Assembly: GCA_036245805.1 (NCBI GenBank)
Contig: BTRK01000006.1
Coordinates: forward strand, 36,522,901 to 36,586,900
Source of the DNA: Pristionchus mayeri
Lineage: Eukaryota; Nematoda; Chromadorea; Rhabditida; Neodiplogasteridae
DNA length: 64,000 nt
Reading direction: 5' to 3'
Under the pieces are notes generated by a model, which saw only the letters and a list, made by a program, of their open reading frames with translations, ran no database searches and had not been told where the DNA came from. Within the stretch, counting starts at the first letter, position 1, and the number at the start of each line of letters is the position of its first letter. Below are positions 34,081-45,782 of this stretch, one piece after another. The position numbers and the translations under genes were made by a program.

Positions 34081-36975
34081 TCACAATTGAACTCGGAATG
34101 ATCCTTCATGTTGGGTGGTCACTCCAATGGGATTGGAGTACGTTACTCTTGCGTCGACTTCGGTCGAGGAGACTCGACTTTCTTGAGAGGAGAACAGAAG
34201 AATCTGCTGAGAAAACGGAATCGAGCCAATCTTGAATGGTGAAAGTTGAACAGAAGAAGGAGCCAACAGTCGGGTGAGAACGCTCTGAAAATGCAAAATT
34301 TCCCTAATCTTTCGTCTCGCTACAAAGATGATGTCGATGTAGTATTGCTACTCGTATTTCGCTGCCTCTCAAACATCGACACTACAATCTTTCATCTTTG
34401 GTGCGGTTTTTCATTAACGCAGTCGTAAATGGCTAAAATGCGACTGTATTGCTGACTATCGGACCTTGTGCCGGGTGGTGAATTCGAGTGAGAATGTGAA
34501 GGAGGAGTCGGAGAGGTTGAGTACTGTCACGACTGCTGCTCGAGTCGCAGGCGGAGGTGCATTGGTCGCCATGTGGAGAAAGACTCGAGTGGAAGGAGAG
34601 GAGATCACTTCGATTGGAGGGGAAGAAGCTGATGAATCACACTGTACTATGCTTAATCTCTTCCTCTTACCCAGAAGGGCATTCTCTAGTGCGAAAGACA
34701 TCGTAGCGAAGGAGGAGGATGATGAAGGGGGAGATCTGAAATCAGTGGTGATCCCCCGATGTTTCTGTTTCCTCACTCGTTTGGGATTGGTTTGCTGAAG
34801 AGGGGAGCCACGTCGAGAAGCGACGATAAATCGGAGAGAACGTCTTTTTGAGTGTTGCTGCTCGACTTCTGAATGACGATCATATCGTTTCGAATTCACG
34901 GAGCAGTGAGCCAAAAGAGAATCCCTTCCTTACACAGCAATCAATTCCTATGAAGGCGACGTCGTCCAAGAGTGTGGGCTCTGCCGACGAGGACAAACCA
35001 GTGATCTGCCATCTTCACTATTCATTCCCCTTCCAACTATTCCTCACCTCTTCCTCTAATGAAAGTTCTCCTCCTAATAAGTCTCGTTCCTGGCAGATTT
35101 CCTTGCCCTCGAAGATTCGCTGGTATCTCTGGATGAGCCGATTGACCTAAATGGAAGCCCTTTATTGGATAGGGATAGGGCAGGAGATACTTGGTCGTTG
35201 AGGGAGAGGATCTCAGCGAGGAGTTCATCGTTGACTTCAGCTGCTTCTCCAGCGTACTTGAAGAGGATGGGTCGGATTCCGATGAGTCCATCGAAAACAC
35301 ACTGAAGAAGGAGGAATGGAGGAAGAACAGACTTCTCTGGCTTCCAAATTGCATTCGCCGTTCATTGAGTCCCCGCACTCAATTCTTCTTCCCATACATT
35401 TCGTCGTCATTGCGGGAATGTATCCCCTCCTAATCTGATCGACTGTCGTCTTTCCACAATGACTCTTCTCTACTTTCCTCCTGCTCCTCCCCTCTCCTCC
35501 CCATTCTCCGCTTTCATCTCCCTCCTCCACCCCGCAAACTTTCCCTCCTCCGCTCTACGGTAGCCTCATGGCTCATTATCCTTTTGATCGTGCTCCCCAG
35601 CTGCTTCTCTCACCTTCACTTCGGCGCTCTCCACATTGTTCTCCCGTGGGTGGAAGAGGAGATGCTCCATGCACTCACACGCTCTCCTCGCCCTCTCCAT
35701 ATCCTCCTGTCGCTTGCTAGCCTTCTCCACCTTCAGATCTTCCTGAATATGCAATACTACAGTAACCCGCTCTACTACCCGGTCCCGATCATTCTTGAAT
35801 ATGGCGAATTTTTTTTTGTACGCACACGAACGTGCGCTACATTGAGTAGCATAATGCTGTCATTTCGAACCCACGTCTCAACCCCATTAATTAGCTACGA
35901 ACCGTTTTGACTAGTGTCTTGATGAGACGATTGGCCGCCTGGAGGTCGTCGGGATTAGTGCTCTTGAGCAAGTGCTTCAGAAGCTGCGCCTTCTCCTCGT
36001 CCTGACATTTCGAAATTAGCTCATTCATATTTCGCCCTATTTCGAGTATTTCTGCCAGTTGCGTGAGAAATAAGAAGTGTTTATCTAATAGCGAATCAAA
36101 TCCTAACTATTTTGTGCAATCTATTACTATATTACTGTGTACAGTTGCGCCTTTCGATAAGATACAATATATACGATACAATACAATATAGACAGTAGGG
36201 TACCTCGAAAGGCGCCAGCTTGGGCGGTGGTGGGGGCACGGCGAGAATCGCGTCGGCTTCCACCTCGGGATCCGCTCGGATCACGTTGTGCTCCCGCAGA
36301 TTGTCGTAAACCTGTGTTTTTTTCTTAATTTTATTTTATTTCCTTCTTCCTCTTACCTCCTTGAACTTCTCAATATGTCTCATCTGTTTCTGCCAGACGA
36401 AGAGCAATTCGATAGTCTTCTCCCTCACTTTCTCCGAAGTGTTCGCTCCTTGATGCTTCGGGCTGATCAACTTGACCATTTGATTGAGGAATCGGTATTT
36501 GCCTATCTGAAGGATCTCCTTCGCTTTGATTCAAACAGACGCCCTCACCTTCGTGTGTACCTTCGCCCCGCATCTTTGAGCCAGCGCTTCGATCGTCTGA
36601 ACAACTCATGCGTTTGAGCATATTATGCCCCAGACTCCATTTTTTTCGCCGAAAATCCTCTAAAAAGTGCGTACCTGGAGTACGAAGAAGGCTTCGTCCT
36701 GATTAGGCGTTAGCAGTCGATGCGCGAGAATATTCACAGAGATCTGCGCGGCTTCGGCCTGAGAAAGGGGCGAAAATTGGATTGGCACGAGGACAAACAC
36801 TCACTTCCTCGTTCACTTTCTCACAGAGGGAGAGGGCGGCGTTGCCCCGTTGTTCTTCGTCCAGGAATGGATCTGTAGAACGACCTGAAGAGGTGAATAA
36901 ACAAGGAATGAGAAGTGAAGACCACTGACTGATGTAGTACTCGACGGGCCTCGACGTCTCCACGTCCGCGTTCAT
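34081..36975 (-). CDS. GGA-type clathrin adaptor (VHS-GAT-GAE)
   Basis: The ATG at 36975 gives MNADVETSRPVEYYI, then RSTDPFLDEEQRGNAALSLC. The VHS domain continues with LAHRLLTPNQDEAFFVLQ, GKYRFLNQMVKLISPKHQGA, and TSEKVREKTIELLFVWQKQM. A linker (VIRADPEVEADAILAVPPPP) leads to the GAT domain: KHLLKSTNPDDLQAANRLIK, DLKVEKASKRQEDMERARRA, then VNDELLAEILSLNDQ and VNRLIQRYQRIFEGKE. The last two blocks are separated by a 44-bp intron (35147-35190). The C-terminus is a gamma-ear-like beta domain (TRVFLHMATNAPPPATRAAV, then SNPIGVTTQHEGSFRVQL). GGAs bind ARF-GTP at the trans-Golgi and sort acidic-dileucine cargo into clathrin carriers. The hinge region (34860-35080) is Ser-rich and I did not resolve its exon edges. 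An upstream in-frame extension to about 37100 has no ATG. Confidence 0.87.
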
Positions 36976-37856
36976 CACGGAGCTCACGAAGGGTGTGGTG
37001 GAGGGCCGAGAAGGTAGATGGGACGGAGGGAGGGCACTCAAGCGATGCTTCGCCTCTTTGACGGGCGCGCGTTTCTCCCCTTCTATTGATTTGAGAGAGT
37101 GCTAGAGCCTCTTATGAAAGAAGAGAAACAGAGACACGGCTAAGGGGGGAGGGTGGGGAGGGGATTCGTTAAAGAAGATGGAGGATGGAAGGATGACGTC
37201 ATCCGACTGATGATTCTCATCACTTGCGAGATGAGTCCATTCGAGAGCAAGGAGAGAACACTGAGTGCACTGGGAGAACCGGAAGGATGACAGACCATCC
37301 TTCTCCTGGGGGAATACAGTACACGCGCGCGTTCCTAATGCTTCTTTCCCCCAATGGAAGTAATCTTAATTGCTTCCATTTTTCTGATTGTGCTGCTCAC
37401 TCAAGAAAAACGCGCAGGAAATAATATTTCGTAGCCGCCCGTGCACGTTTGTAGTTAGGGGTAGCTACCGTACTTTTGGAATCCAAAACATGGCCTATAC
37501 GAAGGGTAGACAAGCAGTCTACCTCATCATTATCCTATCAAATAAATAACTCAGAATAGCAGCATTTAGAGCAGAAGGTAGGGGTGAATTTACACCAGGC
37601 AAATTGGCAGAGGCTGATATTTATGTTCAGGGAGAGCGAACAGGGGGATAATTGGTATGGGAGGATCTGCGTCGCTTACTCACTCCCTTCTCCATGCTGT
37701 GGAGAGATCGACACTCTTTGTCACATATCCTATATATGATAATTTCGACCGCTCTATGCTTCTCTCAATTGTCAATATATATGCAAGGGGAAGGTATGCA
37801 CGCATAGAAGGAAGTGGCAATTCTCTAGCTGCGGCAGTATGTGCATCTTGGCTCTA

Positions 37857-38006
37857 GGTCGGATGAGAACTCACCGGATGCGAACCAAAAAAGTGCCCTT
37901 CTCTAGGATTTTGGCAGAATCATTTTTTGCATATGCTAGATCCTATTCTAAAAATACTGGAGAAATAGTCCTTATTGTTTCTCATCTGGTGGGTTCTCAT
38001 CCGACC
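37857..38006. mobile_element. MITE of Tc1/mariner type, 150 bp, TA target-site duplication
   Basis: The left end GGTCGGATGAGAACTCACCG and the right end are inverted repeats of about 23-25 bp, with two mismatches (ACTCACCGG against ACCCACCAG). The element is flanked on each side by TA (37855-37856 and 38007-38008). The 100-bp interior is AT-rich and non-coding. TA duplication and short terminal repeats without a transposase define a MITE mobilised by a Tc1/mariner-like enzyme. Its ends differ from those of the mariner copy 1.7 kb away, so a different family moved it. Confidence 0.85.
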
Positions 38007-38699
38007 TAATGCCGGCATCCTCCGCAGCTTCAGCAGCTGCAGCAGCTGCAGCACCTCTCTCCATCTCCATCTCGATTCCTCCTCTGACTCTCAAGAGAGT
38101 GCGTCAAGACAATCCACTACTAAATTAGTTTCCTCTCGCTCGTTTAATTCCTCGCTTGAAATTGGAATGAATCTTCGGTTTGACCTCTCCGCGAGGTTGC
38201 TGCACCTCCCACCCCTGCAGTCGCATTAGGAGCTGCTGATTGGAGCGGACTCGCGCTATTTCCAGATGTGAGCGTGTCAGCAGATTATGCGAATGCGCAG
38301 TGGCGAAACCGTTTTGAGTGGTCGGTTCTAGGAAGATCTCTGTACTCAACTATTCATACAGTCTCGGAATCGAGGAAAGAAAGGCGAGAATAAAAAAGAG
38401 CGTAGTCCATCTGCCTTCGTAGAATAATCTGTACCGGCTGAATGTTGCGTGAGAGTGGAAATCGAGGTAGATATCACCTTTCACACCCTCGCTCTCCAGT
38501 CTCTCGCACTCTCTTGCACCTTGCCATCGCCCATTCGGATATTCGGATCCTTCTCCAGTCCTGATGGGATTGCGAGTCTCATTAAGAGAGTGGGGTCCGG
38601 AATGGAGGGAAGTCACTCAATCTTTCGTCCGAGTGTTATTCGCTCCTTGCTCCTCTCTTCCCAAGTGTCATCCTTCCTCTCCTCCAACAATCATTCCCT

Positions 38700-38725
38700 A
38701 TCTCTCTCTCTCTCTCTCTCTTCAG
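38700..38725 (+). promoter_or_regulatory. Probable trans-splice acceptor before the RASD-like start
   Basis: A (CT)n tract ends in TTCAG directly abutting the ATG at 38726. In nematodes this is the expected form of a spliced-leader acceptor. An ordinary cis acceptor with an upstream coding exon cannot be excluded from sequence alone. Confidence 0.5.
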
Positions 38726-41700
38726 ATGCTCTGTATTCGTGGTCGTTCGTCGACTGGAAGGGGGACGTCGAGGGAGGAGGAGGACGAGGAGAGGCGCCGC
38801 CCCCAGTCTCATTCACCTCCACTCATGTCGCTGCTCTCCCGTCGCTCTGCCAAATCCTCCCAGCTGACTCGACTTCCATCTAAACCAGGAGAGACTCCCG
38901 TCCTCGATGGCACTTCCTGTCCCAATTCTCCTGCAGTGAAGAAGGCAAGTCTCCCTCTTATGTGTCCTTTGTTTGTTTTCTCTCAGCCTCCAATTCGCCA
39001 TCCATCCGCTATATTCATTTTTTGTCTTCTAGTATTCCCGTAGCAGTCCATGATTATCCTCTTTCTTCGGCCATAAGCAGGGGGGGGGGGGCTCCTAAAT
39101 GGTCGCCTCTTCCTTCCTTCCCCTCTTTCAGCCACTACCAGTACGACTTCTCCTTTCACGGAGAGATTCCCACTAGGTGCAGCAGGGAAGACGCTCCCGT
39201 TAGTACAACAGAGAGTGGACGATCTCTGTGAGAGATGTCTGGCCCGTAGGAGGAGGCCCTCTATTCAGCATCTTCCCAATCGACGTCACATCTTGTGTCC
39301 TCTCCCACTTACCCACCCCACATACTTGATGTAGACAAATTGACGCGACTTTTTCGATTACGAATATTAGCGAGAGCGTGAAAGATGTGGTGACTTTTGT
39401 TGCGAGGAGCGAAGAAACAGACGGGGCAACTTCACCTGTCCACTCTCCCTCCCTCTCCTTCCTATCATCTGATTCGCACTATTCCCAATTCTGTTGCCTG
39501 CGAGATGAATGTAGCGGGTTCCCGGATATCGGGTTCATTTCGATGGAGGGTTCAGTGAGAAGGAGAAGAAAAGGAAGTGTCAAGAGCAGAGTTGGCAACA
39601 GCGTGGGAGTTGTGCTGCGATGTGTTGTGAGACCGTGAGAGAGGACCCTTCATGCCTGAAGCCTTAGATCATCAGTTGCAAAGAGCAATGGGAAAGGAAT
39701 ATTGGGGTGTCCGGAAAGTTCGTATAATTTTTTGTTTTTATTTTTTATTCAATGCTTTACAATTCTCAGTGACCAATGTATGCCCCCTTCTTTCTCACTA
39801 CCTCCCTCCAGCGATTGGGCAGGGTCTCGATTCTTCTCTTCCAGAATGCGGGTTTCTTCGAGACCGCCCAGTTCACGAAAGCCCTCACAACTTCATCTCG
39901 ATACTTGAACTTCTTTCCTTTGCAGAAGTCAGAGAGAGAGCGGAAGCAGTGGTAGTCGCATGGGGAGAGATCCGGGGAATACGGTGGATGGGAAATCCTC
40001 TCGATCTTCAGCTCGTCCATTTTCTTCTGGGTCATCTTCGCTCGATGTGGGCGAGCATTGTCCATCATAAGAAGAATTTTGCCCTGGTTCAGGAGGCTGG
40101 GAGGGACTCTGATCGCGACATCTTGCAGTTGTTCAGAGAAGAGGTCGGCATTGATACTGGTGCCAGGGGCGAGGATCTCCCAGTAGATGGGACCGAGCAC
40201 TGAGAAGAAGAAGCAGAGGAGTTCCTTCTTTCCGTGCTCTTAATTCTTCGGGACGGGCGTGGGCTTCTCATCTGCATCCACCCATTGCAGTCTCCTCACA
40301 GGGTTATCGTACGTGATCCACTTCTCATCTGTAGCGATGATGGAATTGACCCATCGAAGATTAGATCTACGATGGAGTAATTCCCGACAGACTTGAACAC
40401 GATTTTTCAGCTGTTCGGAGGGAGAGGTCATGGGGAATCACTTGTGGGAGTTTCGGCTTCTTCCCAGATCGATGGAGGATATCGGACACCGTTGATCTGG
40501 GAGTACCAGTATCCTTCTTCAACTCACGCACACTGGCCATGGGCTTGCGCTTCAGTGTGCGGAGAACGAGAGGCTGATCGAGGGAGGGAGGGCGTCCAGA
40601 GCGGGGTTGATCATCGAGACCAAACTCCCCTTTCTTGAAGCGGGAGAACCACTTATAGCAGAAGGGTATGGAGGGGGGGGGGTCAGCTCCTTCCGACTGG
40701 GCCAGGGCAGAGTGGGCCTCCTTCACGGATCGGCCAAGACGGTAGTAATGAAGTAAAACTTTTTTTCCGAAGCATTATACGAACTTTCCGGACACCCCAA
40801 TAAAAGAATTGGGAAAGGAAATGGATCACTGATGGTCGTGTTTGCAGGTCTATCGACTGGTTGTCGTGGGCGCTGCGAGGACAGGGAAGACGTCCATCGT
40901 CGGAAGATTCCTGGATAAGGAACACGATGAGAGGTGGGTGAAGGATGAAGGCCACCTCGACGATGACGCCATCACAGATACATCCCGACGATCGAGAACT
41001 TCCATCGGAAGATCTACAAGATCAAGGGGGAGATCTTCCAATTGGACATCGTGGACACCTCGGGCAACGATCCCTTCCCAGCAGCACGCAAACTCTCCTT
41101 CATATCGGGTGAGTCTGTATTTCAGAAGTGGCTTCTCTAGAGGAGAGAGAGAGGGGGGGGGGGAAGCACCAAATTTACGAATGGAAGCAAAAGCAGCAGT
41201 AGCTGCCGACAACACTGTCCTCCTAACCACATTGCAAATGTAATCCTCTCTTCTCCTTCCCTTCATTAACTGTTCACATGTTTTCATTCCCAATTACGCC
41301 GCTCAAAAAGCATGCATAGAGTAGAGAGGCATGGCTAATGCCCTCGATGTTGTACACTATCAATGGGCTCATCTTTCTTCGTCGACGAGTCTTCTCATCT
41401 CAATTCTCTTTCGACTGCGGAAACGGAAGAAATGTTCAAAAGAAACTCTTCCCCAGAAAGCCCCATCCCCGAAATTATCTGATTCAATTGGAAGAAGAGG
41501 ACTCGAAATGAGTGTGCGAAAGCAGTAGAATGTCTTTCTCTAACTACCCTTTCATTGAGTTCAATCGGAGGAGACTGCATATTGTGGCTGCATTTTCTGC
41601 TCATTCCATTTCCCCTGTTTTTCTCTTCCCTCATTCTTCTCCTCTTTGGCAACGTTTCCTGTCCATTCGAGGCTTTTTGCCGTACGCACTCATCTGAATA

Positions 41701-43210
41701 ACCGAGCAGAGAAGATATGAAGAGGAGAACTTTGAAAAATATCTAGTACACTCACTCAGTCGTGTGATGAACAGCGCAATTTAATTGAATCGAGGAGGTG
41801 ACGGGGAGAGATTCGAGAGGATCCCCTTGGATGGATGAGAGAGAGATAAGAAGAACGGAAAACAGTCTCAGAACGAGGGGAGAATAGGGGAAGGAAGTGT
41901 CACGGGTCAGGCGAAAAACAGTCCACCTCAAGACTCTGATGGGATACGTGACGATGAATGGAGGAGAGAGGAGAGAGAGGAGAGGAGGGAATGGAGGGAT
42001 GATGTCTAAGGAGAAATGTCCACTGATTATGCGTGTGCTAATGCACGGTGCAAGTGCATTTGGCCTTATTCGAATAAGCCTGAGCTTTTCCTAGAGCACG
42101 GAACCGAAAAAAGACCGGAAATATTTGTGGTCGAAGTGGTCGAAGGTCATTCATTTATTCCAGGCGACATGTTCATCATCGTCTCTTCAGCTGATATGGC
42201 CTACTCCGTAGAACATGCCATCGACCTAAAACAGCAGATCACAGAGTGCAAGGTACGGTAGCCGGGAGTACTGTAACCATTTCTGCCCTCAGCAATCCCG
42301 TGGAGTAGTCGGCAACGGTGACGTGCCTACCGTATTCGCCTTCAACAAGACGGACACGATCCCATCGCGAACTGAGGTATTAATTTGAATCTATTTCGGT
42401 AATGTTTACAAAGACTGCTTAGGAAGGAAAAAAACGAAGAGGTGCTTCCGATGTTTTGTGGTCGGTTATGTGTGTTCCTTGTCACATCTCACGGTTTTGT
42501 TACTTCTCGTGACAATCCTCGTGTTGAGATTGACGAGAAGGAAGTGGCTGAGAGATTGGAGGAAGTGTTCGGCCATTCGGATAACCTCGTCTCGTGTTCA
42601 GCTGCGACGAACACGAACATCGACAAGGTACTCGCCCCTCTCCCCCTTTCTCCCCTCCCTCCTAATCCAATTTGTAATAAACCACCACCACTACCACTCG
42701 TTAATGCAGAATAGATACGAGAAAGAGGAAGGGATTCATTCATTCTCCTTCCTGCATAATGTCTCCCTCTCTCTCTAGGTGTTCGGACGGTTGTTTTCCA
42801 TCGCCAAGTGTCCGAAGCACATGAATCCCGAGTTGCACAAGATGCTGAGGAACGAATTGAGTGCTGACGGAGACAGCAAGAAGAAGATCCTCCAGAGGAT
42901 GCGATCAAAGTTCTCCAGGGACGGAGATGACACCCTCGCTGTGTGAGTATCGTTAGATACTGTAGACTTGACCATCGGAAATGACAAAGCAGCATCCATT
43001 CGAAGAACTTACTGCACACTAAAGTGCCGGATGTAACCGTACTCCTGCAGATATACGGACGTGAACGCTCGTCGGCCGTCGTTGCGTACTGACCTTCTGA
43101 TGAATCGAGCGAAGACGTCAGTGGTGAACGCGCACACCGTCGGCAAGGTGCCGCCGACGTACAACACGAATAACAACGAGGGCGATCCGCAAAAGTGCTC
43201 CATTATGTGA
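38726..43210 (+). CDS. RASD/Dexras-like small GTPase with CAAX box
   Basis: Exon 1 (38726-38944) encodes an Arg/Ser-rich N-terminus (MLCIRGRSSTGRGTSREEED onward). It ends at a GC donor (AAG/GCAAGT) and joins exon 2 at 40848 to give KKVYRLVVVGAARTGKTSIV. The next exon has IPTIENFHRKIYKIKGEIFQ and then LDIVDTSGNDPFPAARKLSF. The TIEdFHRK.Y and DTSGnhPFPA signatures, with Ser-Gly in place of Ala-Gly-Gln, identify the Dexras1/Rhes family. Later exons carry DMFIIVSSADMAYSVEHAID, VFAFNKTD (G4) and SCSAATNTNIDKVFGRLFSI (G5). The C-terminal extension is basic and ends DPQKCSIM, a CAAX box predicted to be farnesylated (X = Met). RASD proteins lack a canonical switch II Gln and act in signalling, G-protein and nitric-oxide contexts. 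The first intron is 1.9 kb and hosts a mariner. Confidence 0.88.
39702..40800 (-). mobile_element. Mariner (DD34D) transposon, 1,099 bp, inactivated, in a GTPase intron
   Basis: Perfect 27-bp inverted terminal repeats beginning TTGGGGTGTCCGGAAAGTTC bound the element, flanked by TA on both sides (39700-39701, 40801-40802). The transposase is read on the minus strand. A helix-turn-helix part lies near 40725-40430 (FKKGEFGLDDQPRSGRPPSL). The catalytic Asp residues are in ATDEKW (about 40345), MMDNARPH (about 40065) and YSPDLSPCDYH (about 39970). There are exactly 34 residues between the second and third Asp, the mariner DD34D pattern. A frame shift near 40430-40370 and an in-frame TAA near 40241 break the gene, so it cannot make transposase itself. 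It is inserted antisense in the first intron of the RASD-like gene. Confidence 0.95.
39766..40726 (-). pseudogene. Broken mariner transposase
   Basis: Three blocks in two frames together cover most of a mariner transposase: 40726-40430, 40431-40240 and 40200-39766. The DNA-binding part and the DD34D catalytic core are both recognisable. One frame shift and one premature TAA separate the blocks. The start of the DNA-binding domain is also short. The break points are described only; the copy is non-autonomous, though its ends remain perfect and could be moved by an enzyme supplied elsewhere. Confidence 0.9.
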
Positions 43211-43854
43211 TGCAGGGCCTTTCCTGCCCAAGCATTCTTATGTACAATGATTTCGTTAAGTTTTTCCTTCCCTCCTAAGTGGTTACGCGAGCATTAAACG
43301 CATTCCTTCTTCTTCCTCCCTTTTCTTCCTCGATTTCCGCTTCAACAGTGTCCCAAATGTCCGCGTATTTGTGTCAGCGGAACGATATCCAGTTCGATGA
43401 GTAATCGAGATCCCCTGATAACTCGACTGATTCTCTCCGTTTTTTATCTCGCTGTCTAACAGTCAAAAGAACAGTGGAAATGGAGAGAGTCGATCCGTTA
43501 CTCTGATCTTCTATTCAATTGTTCTGCCCCCTCGTCTCTATCACTTTTCTCGTACCAGCTGAGAAATCTCGAAACTGTTTGAGAAGTTCGATTGACCTTC
43601 GCAGCCAGAGACGACCTTGTCTCATATCAAGTCCGACGACTTCCCCATCCTCCCCCTCTCTCTCCCCCGCAATCCACAGTGCATACAGTATCGGCCGTTG
43701 TCCATTCCATTTCTTCTCCTGCATCCGGTTACTCATATTCGTCCAATTGGCATGTCTCTCGATAAAAGCTTCTTAGTGATCGGAAGGCGTTATTATTAGC
43801 ATCGAATCGGCAACTTTGTACAAACAACGGGGACATGGAATGGGGAGGGGGAAG
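43211..43854. other. Convergent 3' region between RASD-like gene and lipocalin 1
   Basis: This 644-bp region holds the 3' ends of the plus-strand RASD-like gene and the minus-strand lipocalin gene. It is CT-rich between 43640 and 43720. No gene or repeat is recognised. Confidence 0.45.
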
Positions 43855-45782
43855 TTACTTCCCGACTGAGGAGAACGTGGGTGTGTATTGGCAGGACTCG
43901 TAGTCGACAGGCGAGATGAGATTGAAGGCCTTCGTCATCACGTTGATGTAGTCTGAAGAAACAAGAATAAGGGAAAAGAACGAGAAATTGAAACTTCTTA
44001 TACTAAAGTAACTGAAATTGATCGCTTACTGTTGTCCTCGAGGAAGGTGAGAACATTCTTCATATGCTGGGTTCGGAATCGTTCGGGATCTCGGGCGACG
44101 ACGATCACGGGGTACCGAACCCAAGTGGAGATGATGGCGTAGTCGTACTGGTTGAACTCGTTGAGCGGGCCCTTCTTGATCACCCAGACTGCAATTGCTC
44201 GCATAATTCGTGCACATCGGGACCCCGTTTTCAGAGTAAACGACGAAACATGCTAATGCGCCCGCATGTTCTGGGAAGAATTAGTGGGCATCGGAAACAG
44301 GGCAGAGTTCACGGAATTACTCAGCTATTGGTATTTATATTATAATCATCTTTCGGAGAAATATGCCCTACGCATATCGTTCTTCTAATTGTCGGAAATC
44401 ATCTCGTTCTGCGCTAATGAGCACAAAAATTGTCAAAGTGCAGCTAAAAAGGCAGTTTTTTCGTGTCCCTAGGGACTTAATACAAGGCTATATTCAGATT
44501 TCCACATCAAATTAATGAAAGATCAAAAATAACTAACAGGGTTCGGAGTCAGCGGAGTTTGATGAGTGAAGCACGAACTGGCCCGTCTCGCCGCTCTTGA
44601 ATCCATATCCAAGCGAGAATCTGGGAGGTCCGTTGGCATTTCCCTCGCGGTAGAACTTGAGGATGGTGAAGGTGGCAGAGTACGTGGAGTTCGTAAGGGC
44701 GCCGACTAAATGAAAGATTATTCATTTCAAATAGCGCATCAATCAGTGAAATATGCCAGCTAATTCTCAGAAGTGGAATTACTAACAGTGCGAGACAGTG
44801 CACGCCTCACGGATCACATGAGGGGAGTTGATGACCTGGAAATGTATGAAATTACACTGTTTGCATCACTAGCATAGTTGCATAGGGCCGATAGCTCACC
44901 TGGAACCATCTTCCCATCATTCTGTTGACGTCAACGTTCTCAGCTGAGGGATGGATAGCTCTGAAGACGTCCTTGGCGAGATTCTTCGCCGAGTCCTTCG
45001 GGAGGATTCTGGAGATGGACGATCCAATGAGTGTGTTGGCAGGAGGAATCACTTGAGGGAACAGCTGACCGACCTGCGAAAGCACGGGATTAGTTCCTTC
45101 TCATGGTCTCGCTCTAGATGCTCTCAATCTAATTGAAGCATAATCTAGGAATAAATCGCGGCGACTCACGAGGTAGTTGAAATTGCTGAGGCCGGGAATC
45201 GTGTTTACTCCGGGGATCGAGGGAACATCCGAGGGACCGGGGAAGCCGGGCACCGGGATAGGCGCCAGCTTGTCGAAATTACCCGAGGCGATGCCCTGAG
45301 GGTATGGATTACTAATGGTGACTGAGTAATAAACAGTACTACATAAACAATATTAAAAATGAAAATATATATATTACAAAAATGTCGAACTTACGGTCAA
45401 GTCGACTCGATTCTGTCCGGCCTCGTCGACGATGGCGTTGAGGTCGTCTGACTGGAGCAGCGACGAGGGCAGAGGTGCACGTCGCAGCGTCGACTCCTGA
45501 CCCTCTGGACGAACGTTGAAGCCGAGTCGCTCCAGAATATTCTCGGCAACCTCGCCGATCTTCACCTGAACCCGAAGGATAACAAGAACTCGAGACACTA
45601 ATGAGCCATGAGACAATTAACTTTCACTCTCTTCGCCCACTCACCTTCTCCTTTGGGTTTGCATTGGCCTGCTTCGTGAGGAAGACCTCCTGGTTGAAGG
45701 AATTCCCGAAGTCAGGTCCCTCCTGCACCCCTGCTGCAAGTGCTGCACACACCAAGAGGGCGCAGCTAATCGGAAGACGCAT
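43855..45782 (-). CDS. Lipocalin-related secreted protein 1 (LPR-like)
   Basis: Starts at 45782 with MRLPISCALLVCAALAAGVQ, a signal peptide. The N-terminal half (VKIGEVAENILERLGFNVRP, then a Pro/Gly stretch APIPVPGFPGPSDVPSIPGV) precedes a helical segment and the lipocalin signature MMGRWFQV (about 44905-44890), the G-x-W motif of strand A. It continues with INSPHVIREACTVSHFGALT, STYSATFTILKFYREGNANG and YAIISTWVRYPVIVVARDPE, and ends YESCQYTPTFSSVGK. Paired cysteines (EACTVSH and ESCQY) fit the lipocalin disulphide. Eight exons join in frame. C. elegans has a cluster of lipocalin-related genes (lpr-3 to lpr-7, by memory on X) acting in the apical luminal matrix; this array looks equivalent, but I do not assign one-to-one names. 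Closest sister here is lipocalin 4, which shares the motif order and the Cys-Gln-Tyr end. Confidence 0.85.

Larger units (their letters stand above)
36976..38725. other. Divergent intergenic region (GGA / RASD-like)
   Basis: This 1.75-kb region holds the two divergent promoters and a 150-bp MITE (annotated separately). A GCAGCTGCAGCAGCTGCAG patch lies at 38033-38052. Near its right end is a short (CT)n followed by TTCAG directly against the RASD-like ATG. No gene is supported; the small Ser-rich open frames near 38450-38720 lie in CT-rich DNA. Confidence 0.5.

Noticed and set aside
39121..39231. Possible extra exon in the RASD-like gene (SHYQYDFSF...)
   Set aside because: It ends in a stop and is not needed to join exon 1 to the GTPase core; at most an alternative 3' exon.
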